Shown: positions 26,024 to 35,041, counted from the first letter of the stretch. The stretch: 49,771 bases of DNA from Gemmataceae bacterium (GCA_022616435.1 JAKEET010000172.1:1-49771), one strand, 5' to 3'. Notes: generated by a model from the letters alone, not told the origin. Translations and numbers: made by a program.

Positions 26024-27592
26024 ATGTTCGCATTCTTGACCAGCCTCTTCGGTTCTCGTTCCCAGCACCCCTCGACCAGGCGCAAGCCCGCGCCGGCCGC
26101 GCGGCGACGCGTTCAACCCCGCCTGGAAGCGCTGGAGCCGCGCGAAGTGCCGGCGGCCACGCTGGTCCAGGACATCAACCCCGGCGACAACTCCTCGGCG
26201 CCGATGGAGATGGTCGCCGTCAACGGCGTCTTGTTCTTCACCGCCGACAACGGCCAAACGGGGCGCGAGCTGTGGCGCACCGTCGGCAACCGCGTGCAAC
26301 TGGTCCGCGACATCAACCCCGGCCCGGCCGGGTCCGATCCGGTTGAACTGACCAAGGTGGGCAACACGCTGTACTTCAGCGCCGACGACGGCTCCCGCGG
26401 CCGCGAGTTGTGGAAGGCGGTGGTCCGCCCCAACGGCGCCGTGGTGACCGACCTGGTGGAGGACATCAACCCCGGGCCGAATGGCTCGGATCCGACGGAG
26501 TTGATCAGTGTCAGAACGCGAGTCCAACCGACACAGCCGCCTCGGAACGTGCTGTTCTTCGCAGCGACCGATGGATTCCGTGGCCGAGAACTGTGGAAAA
26601 GCCGCGGCAATGCTCAAACCACTTCGATTGTGGAAGACATCAACCCCGGGCCCGCGGATTCTTCCCCCACGTACTTGACGGTTATTATCCCGCGGAACCC
26701 GCTTGTGAAGCAGATCCTGTACTTCCGCGCCGATGACGGAAGACTTGGAGCAGAATTGTGGCGCAGCCAGGGCAACTTCCGCGGTTTGGACAATACCAAC
26801 GTCGTCAGGGATATCCGCCTGGGGCCGCTCGGGTCCAACCCCTTCAACATCACGGCAGTTGGCAGGGCCGTTTACTTCGGGGCCGATGATGGTTTCCAGG
26901 GTGCGGAGCTGTGGCGCAGCAACGGGATGAGGAATGGGACGAACCTCGTCGAGGACATCAACCCGGGGCCCGCTGATTCCCTGCTGGAGTCGCCCACGAC
27001 GTTGATGGCCGCGTTCGGCAAGAGCCTTTTCTTCGCGGCGGATGACGGCAGGGTGGGTCGAGAACTCTGGCGCACGTTCCCTATCCAGATTAAGAGGGAT
27101 GCGAGCCTGGTCTTCGACATCAATCCCGGGCTGCCCAGCTCCAATCCCAGCGCCCAGGAACACCCGCTGCCGGAGCGGCGGAACTTGATCCTCACGGGCC
27201 CACGCGGCGCCCCCCGAACTTTGTTCTTCGGCGCCGATGACGGCGTCCGAGGCGGCGAACTGTGGCGGACCAATGGCAGCGCGGTTGGCACGATTCTGGT
27301 TCGCGACATCTACGCCGGCCCACAAAGTGGTCTTGTGGACAACATCCTGATCGGCATCGTCGGCAAGCAGAAAAAGAGGATCTTCTTCACGGCCGACGAC
27401 GGCTTCTTCGGCCGCGAATTGTGGAGGAGCCAGCCAGATATCACCAAGACCAGGCTTCTCCAGGACATCAACCCCGGCGCCCCGGCTTCGGACCCCGGCC
27501 AGTTCGAATTGCTGAAGGCCAGCCCCACACGGATCTTCTTCGCCGCCGACCGAGCTCTGCTCGGCCGCGAGCTGTGGCGGCTGCTGGCGTAG
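26024..27592 (+). CDS. Nine-fold ELWR-repeat protein with LEALE N-terminal motif
   Basis: 522 residues. AGGAG is 6 bases before the ATG at 26024 (an ATG two codons earlier is too close). The N-terminus is basic (RRKPAPAARRRV, 19-30) followed by QPRLEALEPREVPA (31-44), the same motif found in the 10896 protein. Then nine repeats of about 50-65 residues, each with D-I-N-P-G-x(3)-S and F-x-A-D-D-G-x-x-G-(R/A/G)-E-L-W-(R/K). This is the planctomycete/myxobacterial ELWxTDGT-like repeat, normally a beta-propeller. No clear signal peptide beyond the short hydrophobic start MFAFLTSLFG; the motif may be an alternative sorting signal. Probably an extracellular or envelope protein. Confidence 0.9.
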   Translation: MFAFLTSLFGSRSQHPSTRRKPAPAARRRVQPRLEALEPREVPAATLVQDINPGDNSSAPMEMVAVNGVLFFTADNGQTGRELWRTVGNRVQLVRDINPGPAGSDPVELTKVGNTLYFSADDGSRGRELWKAVVRPNGAVVTDLVEDINPGPNGSDPTELISVRTRVQPTQPPRNVLFFAATDGFRGRELWKSRGNAQTTSIVEDINPGPADSSPTYLTVIIPRNPLVKQILYFRADDGRLGAELWRSQGNFRGLDNTNVVRDIRLGPLGSNPFNITAVGRAVYFGADDGFQGAELWRSNGMRNGTNLVEDINPGPADSLLESPTTLMAAFGKSLFFAADDGRVGRELWRTFPIQIKRDASLVFDINPGLPSSNPSAQEHPLPERRNLILTGPRGAPRTLFFGADDGVRGGELWRTNGSAVGTILVRDIYAGPQSGLVDNILIGIVGKQKKRIFFTADDGFFGRELWRSQPDITKTRLLQDINPGAPASDPGQFELLKASPTRIFFAADRALLGRELWRLLA

Positions 27593-27674
27593 ATGGCACG
27601 TTGGCGATTCCGCCCGCGGCCGTATCACATCGGAGGCAGCGTACCGCGCTAGTAGGTGCCTCCTCGTGATCGGC

Positions 27675-28313
27675 ATGCGACGGTTGCATTATCGATGGCT
27701 GCTCGCCGTGCTCGTCGCGGCGGGCATCGGCACATTTGCCGGCCTCAGGTTCTATGACGCCCAGCGGCAGGCCCGGCTCAGCGAGGTCAACGCCGCGCTG
27801 GCGACGATCGGCCGCCTGGGCGGCAACGTGAAGTACGAGCGCCGCGGTCCCGATCTCCACGTGGTCGAGCTCCGCCTGATCGCCACGCGGCCGACGGTCG
27901 AGGACCTGCGGCAGCTGACGACGCTGGCCGACGTGCGGAAAATGAACCTCAGCGGCTGCCCGATCGACGACGAGTCGCTGCCGGTGATCGCGGCCTTTCG
28001 CAACCTGGAAATCCTGTACCTCGCCACCACCAACATCACCGACGACGGGGTGAAGGCCCTGCGCTCCTTGACGAAGCTGAGCGACCTCAGCCTCGCCAAC
28101 ACCGCGGTGACCGACGCCTGCCTGGACCACGTCGGCGCCCTGGCCGAGCTTCGCCACCTGCAGTTGCTCAACACGGCCGCCGGCGACGCCGGCCTGCGCC
28201 GCCTGCACTCGCTCCGCAAGCTCGAGACGCTGTACCTGCAAGGGACCAACGTCACCGATGCCGGCGTCGCGGAGCTGGAGAAAGCGCTTCCGGGAGTGAC
28301 GGTGTACCGGTGA
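27675..28313 (+). CDS. Membrane-anchored leucine-rich repeat protein
   Basis: 212 residues from ATG 27675 (a GTG at 27666 adds three codons). A single hydrophobic segment, YRWLLAVLVAAGIGTFAGL (6-24), anchors it. Residues 70-210 are about five leucine-rich repeats of 24 residues, for example LRQLTTLADVRKMNLSGCPIDD, FRNLEILYLATTNITDDGVKAL, LTKLSDLSLANTAVTDACLDHV, and RKLETLYLQGTNVTDAGV. These repeats face outside the cell or periplasm and bind other proteins. The stop overlaps a GTG that could start the next gene (GTGA), so coupling to the sigma factor is possible. Confidence 0.85.
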   Translation: MRRLHYRWLLAVLVAAGIGTFAGLRFYDAQRQARLSEVNAALATIGRLGGNVKYERRGPDLHVVELRLIATRPTVEDLRQLTTLADVRKMNLSGCPIDDESLPVIAAFRNLEILYLATTNITDDGVKALRSLTKLSDLSLANTAVTDACLDHVGALAELRHLQLLNTAAGDAGLRRLHSLRKLETLYLQGTNVTDAGVAELEKALPGVTVYR

Positions 28314-28366
28314 ATTCCAACTTCGCGCGCGCCGCCGCCCCCGACGTTGTCGTATCTCATGGAACG

Positions 28367-28942
28367 ATGACCGATTCCGATGCATCCCTGGTGGCCCGGG
28401 CCCGGAAAGGGGAGCGGGCGGCGTTCGACGAGCTCGTGCGCCGCTGCTCGCGCCTGGTCTTCGCGCGGCTCCACCTCGACACCGGCAACCTCCACCAGGC
28501 CGAAGACCTGCTCCAGGAAACGCTGCTTACCGCGTACCAGTCCCTCGGCCAGCTCGCCGAGCCGGACAAGTTCCGTCCCTGGCTGCTCAGGATCGCGACG
28601 AACACGGCCATCAACGCCGCCCGCCGCGACCAGCGGCAGAAACGGACGCCGCCTGTCGCCAACGCCACGGACGGGGCACACGGCGGGCTGACGCCGCGCC
28701 GCTCGCCGGGGTCGCCGGTGGAGAAGGTCGAGCAGGACGAGCTGCGCGAACAACTGCTCACGGTGCTGCGGTCGCTGCCGGAGGAATACCGGCTGCCGTT
28801 GTGGCTGCGCTACTTCGGCGGCGCGGATTACGAAACGATCCAGGCGCAGCTGGGCCTCACCAACGGCTCGCTGCGCGGCTTGCTGCACCGGGGTTTGAAG
28901 ATGCTGCGCGAGGAGTGTGAACGGGTGAAGTTGCAGTGGTAA
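28367..28942 (+). CDS. ECF-type RNA polymerase sigma factor
   Basis: 191 residues from ATG 28367. Region 2 is LVARARKGERAAFDELVRRCSRLVFARL and the -10-contact helix AEDLLQETLLTAYQSL (45-60), with FRPWLLRIATNTAINAARRD. Region 4 (about 130-180) is LPEEYRLPLWLRYFGGADYETIQAQLGLTNGSLRGLLHRGLKMLRE, a helix-turn-helix. The linker between them is proline/threonine-rich. An in-frame GTG at 28310 overlapping the LRR stop would add 19 residues. The gene following, with an HxxxCxxC zinc motif and a membrane span, is its probable anti-sigma factor. So it is likely an envelope-signal-responsive regulator. Confidence 0.93.
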   Translation: MTDSDASLVARARKGERAAFDELVRRCSRLVFARLHLDTGNLHQAEDLLQETLLTAYQSLGQLAEPDKFRPWLLRIATNTAINAARRDQRQKRTPPVANATDGAHGGLTPRRSPGSPVEKVEQDELREQLLTVLRSLPEEYRLPLWLRYFGGADYETIQAQLGLTNGSLRGLLHRGLKMLREECERVKLQW

Positions 28943-28951
28943 TTCACCGGG

Positions 28952-29040
28952 GATCATTTAGCCGGCGAGCTTGCTCGCCGCGGACGTGGGCACGGCAAGG
29001 GACGCATCCCGCGCCGAGCGAGCTCGGCGGCTAAATGATC
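28952..29040. repeat. GATCATTTAGCCG long palindrome between sigma and anti-sigma genes
   Basis: Outer 13-base arms are perfect: 28952-28964 and 29028-29040. Inner hairpins (GCGAGCTTGCTCGC near 28965-28978; CCGAGCGAGCTCGG near 29014-29027) stack inside, so the whole 89 bases can fold as a cruciform. It fills the gap between the two genes and ends just before the anti-sigma start region. Confidence 0.85.
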
Positions 29041-29064
29041 GTTGGATTTGATGTGGAGTCTGCG

Positions 29065-32000
29065 ATGTCGGAACACGAATGGTTTCACGAGCACCTGACC
29101 CTGTACGGCGCCGGCGGGCTGGCCGCGGACGAATGCGGCCGCCTCGAACGCCACGCGGCCCAGTGCGCCGCCTGCGCCCAGGAATTGGCCCAGTGGCGGC
29201 TGTTCGACCAGGGCCTCGACCGGCTGTGCGCCCCCGTGCAGTTCGCGGCGGATTTTGAAGAACGCGTGCTCACGAAGTGGCGCGTGACGCTGAAGCCGCC
29301 GCGGCGCTGGCCGGCGGTGGCGCGCTGGGCCGCGGCGGCGGCCGCGGTGATGCTTGTCGCCGCGCTTGGCGCCGCGGTGATGGCGGTGGCGGAGCAGGGG
29401 ATGCTGGCGTTTCCGGGAGGAAGCTTGGTTCAGGCGGACCCGAAGACGACGCTGGGTGTCGATTTGGTTGGTGGGTCAACGGTTGTTTATGACGATTCCA
29501 ATTCGATGAACGAACCCCGTGAAGGGAATTGGTTCTACACGCCGCAGGGCGGCCGCAGGCAATCCAGGAATGAACTGAAGCAGATCCCAATGGTGCCGCA
29601 TTCCGTCAACGGCGAGCTCGCCGAATTGTCCAAAGACAGATCGATGCTGAGCGGTCAGGGACATCATGGTCCGAATCTCAGCGATGACATGTCGAGAGTG
29701 GCCGACATCCAAAATGCCAATACGATCGAGCATTTCCCGCCGGCGCTCGGGCTGATCACGCGCGCGGATTCCACGCACACCACGATCGCCGGCGGAGTCA
29801 TCGGTGGAAAGTACGTCAAGAACGAAGAATCGGCGCCGGCCGCAATGCCATCCGCCCCGTTTAGCTCCGCAAAGCGCAACCTCGGCGTCAGCAGCGCGGC
29901 GTCTGGTTTGACGCCGTCGGGCACGATGACGCCGGACGTCAACACCCCGATCAATTGTGCGTCTCAGGACAGCGGTGTAAGTTCGTGGGAGGATAACGGC
30001 CGCACCGTTAGAATGGGCGGCATCACCAAGCGTCTCGACGACCTCCACAAAATCCAGGCCGGCGAAATGATAGTCGGCCAGCCTCCGGCCCTTGCCGATG
30101 GATCCGTGCGGACGACGATGACCCCGCCAAGCGCATATCTGCGCCGCGCCCCAGAGGATGTGCTGAAGCTCACTCAAGAGGCCAAAGATCTCATCGCCCA
30201 GGTCAAAGAATCACACACCGGCAGTCTTCTGTTTGGCGCCGGCGTTCCCAAGGCGCCAGCCGCGCAGGCCGAAGAAAAGAGCGAAAAGGCCAATGACGTG
30301 GCCGAAAAGAGCGCCGCCAAGCACACCGCACTGATCCTCAAATCGACGACCGAGTATCACAACCTGTCATACGGGGCGGCGCGTGGGTTCATGGACACGG
30401 ATGGGTCGGCAACCGGCCTCACGCCTCCTGCATTCGTCGGATCTGGCGCCCAAGCACTCAAAGAACAGGGCGAGGCAATCAAGAAGCTCGACAAGGCCAT
30501 CAGCGGTCGAAGGCCTACAGACATGGGCCTGTCCAACGCCGAGAAGGACGCCAGCGTCGCCGGCGCCGCGAAGCCGCAAGAAAGGGTTGGCATCATCGGC
30601 GGTCAGCCGATCGCCGTCGCCCAGCCCAAGCCCGACCCGCAGGTCGCCCAGCGCAAGATCATCCGCACCGGCGACCTCGAATTCGAGGTCGATCTGTTCG
30701 ACAACACCGTCGCCCAGATCAACAAGCTGATCGGCGCCATCCCCGGCGCCTTCGTCATGACCGTCAACAGCGAGAAGCTGCCCAACGGCAAGATGAAGGG
30801 CTCGATCGTCGTCCGCATGCCGCCGGAGCACCTCGACAAGTTCGTGCTCAACCTGCGCAAGGACCTGGCCAAGGCCGGCGAGCTCAAGAGCCAGCGCGTC
30901 GGCAGCCAGGACGTCACCAAGCAGTACACCGACATCGAAAGCCGGCTCCGCGCCGCCCGGGCCATGGAGGAGCGGCTCATCAAGATCATCCAGAACGGCA
31001 AGGGCGAGATCAAGGACCTGATCGCCGCCGAGCGCGAGCTGGGCGTGTGGCGGACCAAGATCGAGGAATATGAAGGCGAGATCCGCTATTACAACAACCA
31101 GGTCGCCCTCAGCACCCTGACGATCACCGCCTACGAGCGCGAAATCCGCGCCGCCGCCGCCATGGTCATCACCGAGCAGGTGACCATGAAGATCGAGACC
31201 GACGACGTCGAAAAGTCGCTGCAGGCGGCGTTGTCGGCCGTCACCGAGGCGAAGGGGCGGGTCACGAAGTCGGAATTGAAGCAGCACGCCGCCGGGCAGC
31301 TGGAGGCGGAGGTGAACTTCGAGGTCGCCCCCGCCGCGGCCGGGCCGGTCAAAGACAAGCTCCGGAAGCTCGGCATCGTCACCCACCACGACGCCCAGCG
31401 GCTGCAGCAGGCCGAGGGGGGCCCGGCGCCCAGCGGCGAGCCGATCAAGTCGCGTACCAACGACGTCCGCTTCCAGGTGAAGCTGTACAACGTCGCCAAC
31501 ATCAAGCCGCGGCAGGAGTTCAACCTGCAGGTCGCGGTGGCCGACGTGGCGGCGGAGTATCACCGCCTCCTCGAGCTGGTGCTGCAATCCAGCGGCCAGG
31601 TCCGCGTCAGCCAGCTAGACGAGAAGGACAAGACCAACATCTTCGCCCAGCTCGATTTCGACGTGCCCAGCACCAAGCGCGAGCTGTTCGACAAGCAACT
31701 GCCGGCGGTCGGCGACGTGGTGTCGCGGCACACGACGCGGGCCGGCCCCGGCGAGACCGCGACCGACCGCAAAGTCGGCTATCGCTTGCTGCTCAAGAGC
31801 GAGACCAGCATCCCGCCGCGGGAAACGTTCGCGGTCCAGGCCTACAGCCTGGACGTGCCCGGCGCCTTCAAGCGGCTGCACGAGGCGGCGCTCCAGGCCA
31901 AGGGGACCGTGCGCGTCGTCCAGCTCGATGAGAAGGACAAGACCAACGTCACCGGCCAGCTCGATTTCGACGTGCCGGCCGGCGAGCAGAGCGCCGTGGA

Positions 32001-32607
32001 TAAGCTGCTCGACGAGGTGGGCGACGTGTACTCGCGCACCACGAGCCGGAAGCAGCCCGGCGAGGTCGCGACCGGCAAGAAGCTCGGCTACCGCGTCACG
32101 CTGCTGGGCCGGATTCCGCCGCGGGAAACGATCGACTTGAACATCGAAGTCAAGAACGTGGACCAGGCCGCGACGAGGCTGGTCGATCTGGTGCTGGCCG
32201 CCAAGGGGAAGGTGATCGATGCGGCCACCACGGAAGACCGGGCCGGCAACGCGATTGCGGTCCGGCTGTTCGACGTCCCCCTGTCGGCGCGCGACGAGGT
32301 GGTCAGCAAGCTCAAGCTGGTGGGCGACATCCGCGGCCAGAAGGCGAGCCAGAACCTGCAAGCGCCGGACACGAAACTCGGCAAGGTGCAGATCCTCGTC
32401 CGCGTGACCAATCTCACGCCGATCGTGCCCGACGACCAAGGGCTGTGGGCGCAGATGCGCACCAGCCTGGGCTACGCGTTCCGGCTGTTGTCGGTGAGCC
32501 TGATGTTCGTGGTCGTCGGCGTGTTCGTGATCCTGCCGTGGGCGCTGGTGCTGTGGGTGGCGGTGAAGCTGGTGCGGCGGGCGCGGGGGAAGAGCCAAGT
32601 GGCGTGA
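29065..32607 (+). CDS. Anti-sigma factor fused to DUF4349 membrane protein
   Basis: 1180 residues; GGAG lies seven bases before ATG 29065. The head has the zinc-binding anti-sigma signature H30-x3-C34-x2-C37 (LERHAAQCAACAQELAQW), then a span at about 85-108. The central 400 residues are Ser/Thr/Ala-rich and low in homology. From about residue 530 a DUF4349 domain begins (RKIIRTGDLEFEVDLFDNTVAQINKLIG, GSIVVRMPPEHLDKF, TDIESRLRAARAMEERL, GEIRYYNNQVALSTLTITAYE). Four repeats of about 100 residues follow, each with LDEKDKTN..QLDFDVP-like and GDVxSR(T/H)TxR-like elements, and the last span lies near 1130-1160. DUF4349 is an envelope-stress-type domain; here it is fused to the anti-sigma module, making a single-protein sensor for the sigma factor 123 bases upstream. 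Low-complexity region of unknown role. Confidence 0.9.
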   Translation: MSEHEWFHEHLTLYGAGGLAADECGRLERHAAQCAACAQELAQWRLFDQGLDRLCAPVQFAADFEERVLTKWRVTLKPPRRWPAVARWAAAAAAVMLVAALGAAVMAVAEQGMLAFPGGSLVQADPKTTLGVDLVGGSTVVYDDSNSMNEPREGNWFYTPQGGRRQSRNELKQIPMVPHSVNGELAELSKDRSMLSGQGHHGPNLSDDMSRVADIQNANTIEHFPPALGLITRADSTHTTIAGGVIGGKYVKNEESAPAAMPSAPFSSAKRNLGVSSAASGLTPSGTMTPDVNTPINCASQDSGVSSWEDNGRTVRMGGITKRLDDLHKIQAGEMIVGQPPALADGSVRTTMTPPSAYLRRAPEDVLKLTQEAKDLIAQVKESHTGSLLFGAGVPKAPAAQAEEKSEKANDVAEKSAAKHTALILKSTTEYHNLSYGAARGFMDTDGSATGLTPPAFVGSGAQALKEQGEAIKKLDKAISGRRPTDMGLSNAEKDASVAGAAKPQERVGIIGGQPIAVAQPKPDPQVAQRKIIRTGDLEFEVDLFDNTVAQINKLIGAIPGAFVMTVNSEKLPNGKMKGSIVVRMPPEHLDKFVLNLRKDLAKAGELKSQRVGSQDVTKQYTDIESRLRAARAMEERLIKIIQNGKGEIKDLIAAERELGVWRTKIEEYEGEIRYYNNQVALSTLTITAYEREIRAAAAMVITEQVTMKIETDDVEKSLQAALSAVTEAKGRVTKSELKQHAAGQLEAEVNFEVAPAAAGPVKDKLRKLGIVTHHDAQRLQQAEGGPAPSGEPIKSRTNDVRFQVKLYNVANIKPRQEFNLQVAVADVAAEYHRLLELVLQSSGQVRVSQLDEKDKTNIFAQLDFDVPSTKRELFDKQLPAVGDVVSRHTTRAGPGETATDRKVGYRLLLKSETSIPPRETFAVQAYSLDVPGAFKRLHEAALQAKGTVRVVQLDEKDKTNVTGQLDFDVPAGEQSAVDKLLDEVGDVYSRTTSRKQPGEVATGKKLGYRVTLLGRIPPRETIDLNIEVKNVDQAATRLVDLVLAAKGKVIDAATTEDRAGNAIAVRLFDVPLSARDEVVSKLKLVGDIRGQKASQNLQAPDTKLGKVQILVRVTNLTPIVPDDQGLWAQMRTSLGYAFRLLSVSLMFVVVGVFVILPWALVLWVAVKLVRRARGKSQVA

Positions 32608-32687
32608 GGCGAGCGTCGAAGCGTAAGCTCGACGTGCTTGGACCGGCGTCGCGCGAAGCACGTCGGGCTTACGCCGCGACGCTCGCC
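32608..32687. repeat. GGCGAGCGTCG long imperfect palindrome
   Basis: Left arm 32608-32639 and right arm 32656-32687 are near-perfect 32-base inverted copies (shared words GGCGAGCGTCG, GTAAGC, CGACGTGCTT). It directly follows the anti-sigma stop and precedes a TRSVSEG copy, so two large hairpins follow the gene back to back. Confidence 0.8.
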
Positions 32688-32710
32688 GTTCCGACGCAGG
32701 GAGAGCTCGC

Positions 32711-32776
32711 TGCACCAACCCGAAGCGTAAGCGAGGGATTTCGCTTCCTCCCTCGCTTACGCTTCGGGTTGGTGCA
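32711..32776. repeat. TRSVSEG-type dispersed palindrome, copy 3
   Basis: The 27-base arms (32711-32737 and 32750-32776) are perfect and identical in sequence to copy 1; the loop is 12 bases. It lies in front of the cysC gene, after the second large palindrome. Confidence 0.9.
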
Positions 32777-32864
32777 GCGGAATCACGGGTTTCGCCGTGG
32801 CTGTCGCGAACGCCGGCGCATACAACGTCCCTTTCTACCCACCACACGGAAAGGGCCGAGGATC

Positions 32865-33491
32865 ATGACCGCCGTCAAAGCGACCAACATCACCTGGCAC
32901 GAGGGCCACGTCACGCCGGAGGAACGCAACCAGCTCCTCAAGCAGAAGGGCTGCACCATCTGGTTCACCGGCCTGTCCGGGTCGGGCAAGAGCACGATCG
33001 CGTTCACGCTGGAGCACGCCCTGGTGCAGCGCGGCCGGCTGGCCTACGTGCTCGACGGCGACAACATCCGCCACGGCCTCAACAAGAACCTCGGCTTCTC
33101 GGCCGCCGACCGCGAGGAGAACATCCGCCGCATCGGCGAAGTGGCCAAGCTGTTCGCCGACGCCGGCGTGATCACGCTGACGAGCTTCATCAGCCCGTAT
33201 CGCAAGGACCGCGACAACGTGCGCGGACTGCACGAGCAGGGCAAGATGCCGTTCATCGAGGTGCACTGCGCCACGCCGATCGAGACGTGCGAGTCGCGCG
33301 ACCCGAAGGGGCTTTACAAGAAGGCCCGCGCCGCCCTAGCCGGCGGCAAGGGCATGGGCTTCACCGGCGTGGACGATCCGTACGAAGCGCCGCTGAAGCC
33401 GGAAGTGACCATCGACGCCACGGGCACCTCGCCGCAAGACGCGGCGGCGCAGTTGATCGAGTATTTGGAGAAGCAAGGGATCGTGACGTGA
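32865..33491 (+). CDS. cysC: Adenylylsulfate (APS) kinase
   Basis: 208 residues. P-loop GLSGSGKS (36-43), the APS-kinase signature DGDNIRHGLN (64-73), FSAADREENIRRIGEVAKLFADAGVITLTSFISPYR (active-site serine S110 in FISPYR), and the nucleotide-pocket segment PFIEVHCATPIETCESRDPKGLYKKARAALAGGKGMGFTGVDDPYEAP. Length is usual for the family. It makes PAPS from APS in the cytoplasm, the sulfate donor used by the tandem sulfotransferases in this window, though they lie 22 kb away. The gene has no cysD/N neighbours. GAGG lies close to the ATG; the leader contains two repeat palindromes. Confidence 0.96.
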   Translation: MTAVKATNITWHEGHVTPEERNQLLKQKGCTIWFTGLSGSGKSTIAFTLEHALVQRGRLAYVLDGDNIRHGLNKNLGFSAADREENIRRIGEVAKLFADAGVITLTSFISPYRKDRDNVRGLHEQGKMPFIEVHCATPIETCESRDPKGLYKKARAALAGGKGMGFTGVDDPYEAPLKPEVTIDATGTSPQDAAAQLIEYLEKQGIVT

Positions 33492-33544
33492 TCGGTGATC
33501 GGGGCAAGTCAGCGTCGCCCCAGACCAACCCGAATGGTAGTTTT

Positions 33545-33695
33545 GGGTGGCATGCTTTCGCGGCTCACACGCCACGCGGAGATTCACTGGACCAGCACCG
33601 CGAAAGCATGCAGGTCGCGCCGGGGACAGCATGCTTTCGCCGCGATGGTCCAGGTTGTTCACGCGTGGCGAGGGATCGGCGAAAGCATGCCACCC
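33545..33695. repeat. GCATGCTTTCGC 150-bp repeat, copy B1
   Basis: 151 bp from GGGTGGCATGC to GCATGCCACCC. It contains four GCATGCTTTCGC/GCGAAAGCATGC words in alternating orientation, so it can fold into nested hairpins. Its reverse complement is closely matched by the copy at 35042-35191, which puts the two in inverted orientation around the phosphoesterase gene. Confidence 0.85.
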
Positions 33696-33724
33696 CGAAT
33701 CCGGCGCAAAACGCACGCCGCGCT

Positions 33725-34990
33725 TCACTTCTTCAGCTCGAGAACCAGCTCATTCTTGGCGCCCGGCTGAATCACCGCCTTGAGCGGCGTTTCACTCAGC
33801 TTTCCATACCGCGCGGGCAACAGGCTGGCGCCGGCTTGTCCATCCCGCAGCCTCTCGCGCCAGAACACCGTGACCGTGTACTCGCCGGCGGCGGCGCCGT
33901 CGTTGGCCCGGTACGTCGTCAGCGTGAACGAGCCGTCCGCCGCCACCCGACCCGACGCCCGCGCCGCCTTCTTGACATCGCCGGCCGGCGTCAGCAGCAC
34001 CACCGCGCCGGGCATCGGCGTCCCTTCGAAGTACGCCTGGCCGCGGACCGCGTACACCGGGGCCTTGACGCGCTTGGACCCCGGCTCGTCGGTAACCGCC
34101 GGCTTCAGGTCCTCGGCATGGATCGCGTCGAGCGTCACGTGGGCCAGCAGCGGGCCGTCCTTTTTCATCGTCACCCAGGTGATGTGGTCGAACTCGCCCG
34201 CCTCGACGCCGCGCATCACACTGCTGCCCCCGGTGGTGGCGAGCTGGTAGTAGAACCGGCCGTTGCGGGTGAACTTCTCGAAGCGATGGATGTGGCCGGC
34301 GAACACGGTGTAGCGCCGGTCGCCCAGGGACTCCTCCACCTGCTTCCAGCCGTTGCTGCCGGCGCCCTTGGCCGCCCACAGCGGCCGGTGCACCAGCACG
34401 ATGGTCCAGCGGGCGTCGCGATTGGCCTCGGCCACTTGCTTGACCCAGGCGGCTTGCTCGGCGCCGATGGCGCCGCCGCTGCCGGGCGGGTCGTCGCTGT
34501 TGAGGGCGATGAACAGGACCCCGCGATAGACGAAGTGATAGTGCTTGCGGCCCAGCTTGCCCTCCCAGAACTTGGCCGACTCCCTGGCGCCGACGTCGTG
34601 GTTGCCGGACACGTAGAAGAACGGCATCGTCAGCTTGGCGACGAAGCCGTCGAACTCTTGCCATTCCTTCTGGTACTGCGTGTCGGGCTTCTTGCCCCCC
34701 TCGATGAGGTCGCCGACCGAGACCACGAACGCCGGCTGCATCAGGTTCAGCTTGTGAACGGCCTGGGAGAAGACGTTGGCCCGGTGGCCGCCGGTGCGGT
34801 CGCTGACGATGGCGAACTGGAACTCGTCGGGGTCGTCGTTCCAGCGCAGGTGCGTGACCGGGTTGAGGCCTTCGCGCTGGAAGTGCGTCCTGGTTTCGTC
34901 CCGTCCGGCCCCGTCCTGGGTGAATGTGGAGAACGCCACAGCCGCGCCGACGGCGCCGAACACCAGGGTGGCCACGATGACGCGTCGCAT
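33725..34990 (-). CDS. Calcineurin-like phosphoesterase with C-terminal Ig/CNA-like domain
   Basis: 421 residues from ATG 34990, with AGGAG seven bases upstream. Signal peptide 1-20 or so. Metallophosphoesterase motifs: D-x-H-like start FAIVSDRTGG, VSVGDLIEGGKK, FFYVSGNHDVG (GNHD), VHRPLW and FAGHIHRFEKF (GHIH), with GGSSVMRG. The second half (YAVRGQAYFEGTPMPGAVVLLTPAGDVKKAARASGRVAADGSFTLTTYR) is a transthyretin/carboxypeptidase-regulatory-like beta domain, typical of planctomycete secreted phosphatases. First-motif aspartate is in D-R-T-G rather than DxH, so metal binding may be altered. It acts outside the cytoplasm; substrate unknown. The gene is bracketed by 150-bp inverted repeats 29 bp and 51 bp away. 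Confidence 0.9.
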   Translation of the reverse strand: MRRVIVATLVFGAVGAAVAFSTFTQDGAGRDETRTHFQREGLNPVTHLRWNDDPDEFQFAIVSDRTGGHRANVFSQAVHKLNLMQPAFVVSVGDLIEGGKKPDTQYQKEWQEFDGFVAKLTMPFFYVSGNHDVGARESAKFWEGKLGRKHYHFVYRGVLFIALNSDDPPGSGGAIGAEQAAWVKQVAEANRDARWTIVLVHRPLWAAKGAGSNGWKQVEESLGDRRYTVFAGHIHRFEKFTRNGRFYYQLATTGGSSVMRGVEAGEFDHITWVTMKKDGPLLAHVTLDAIHAEDLKPAVTDEPGSKRVKAPVYAVRGQAYFEGTPMPGAVVLLTPAGDVKKAARASGRVAADGSFTLTTYRANDGAAAGEYTVTVFWRERLRDGQAGASLLPARYGKLSETPLKAVIQPGAKNELVLELKK

Positions 34991-35041
34991 GATGTGCTCC
35001 TGTAGCCCGCTGGCTCCGCGAGAAAAATGGCTGGGTGACAA

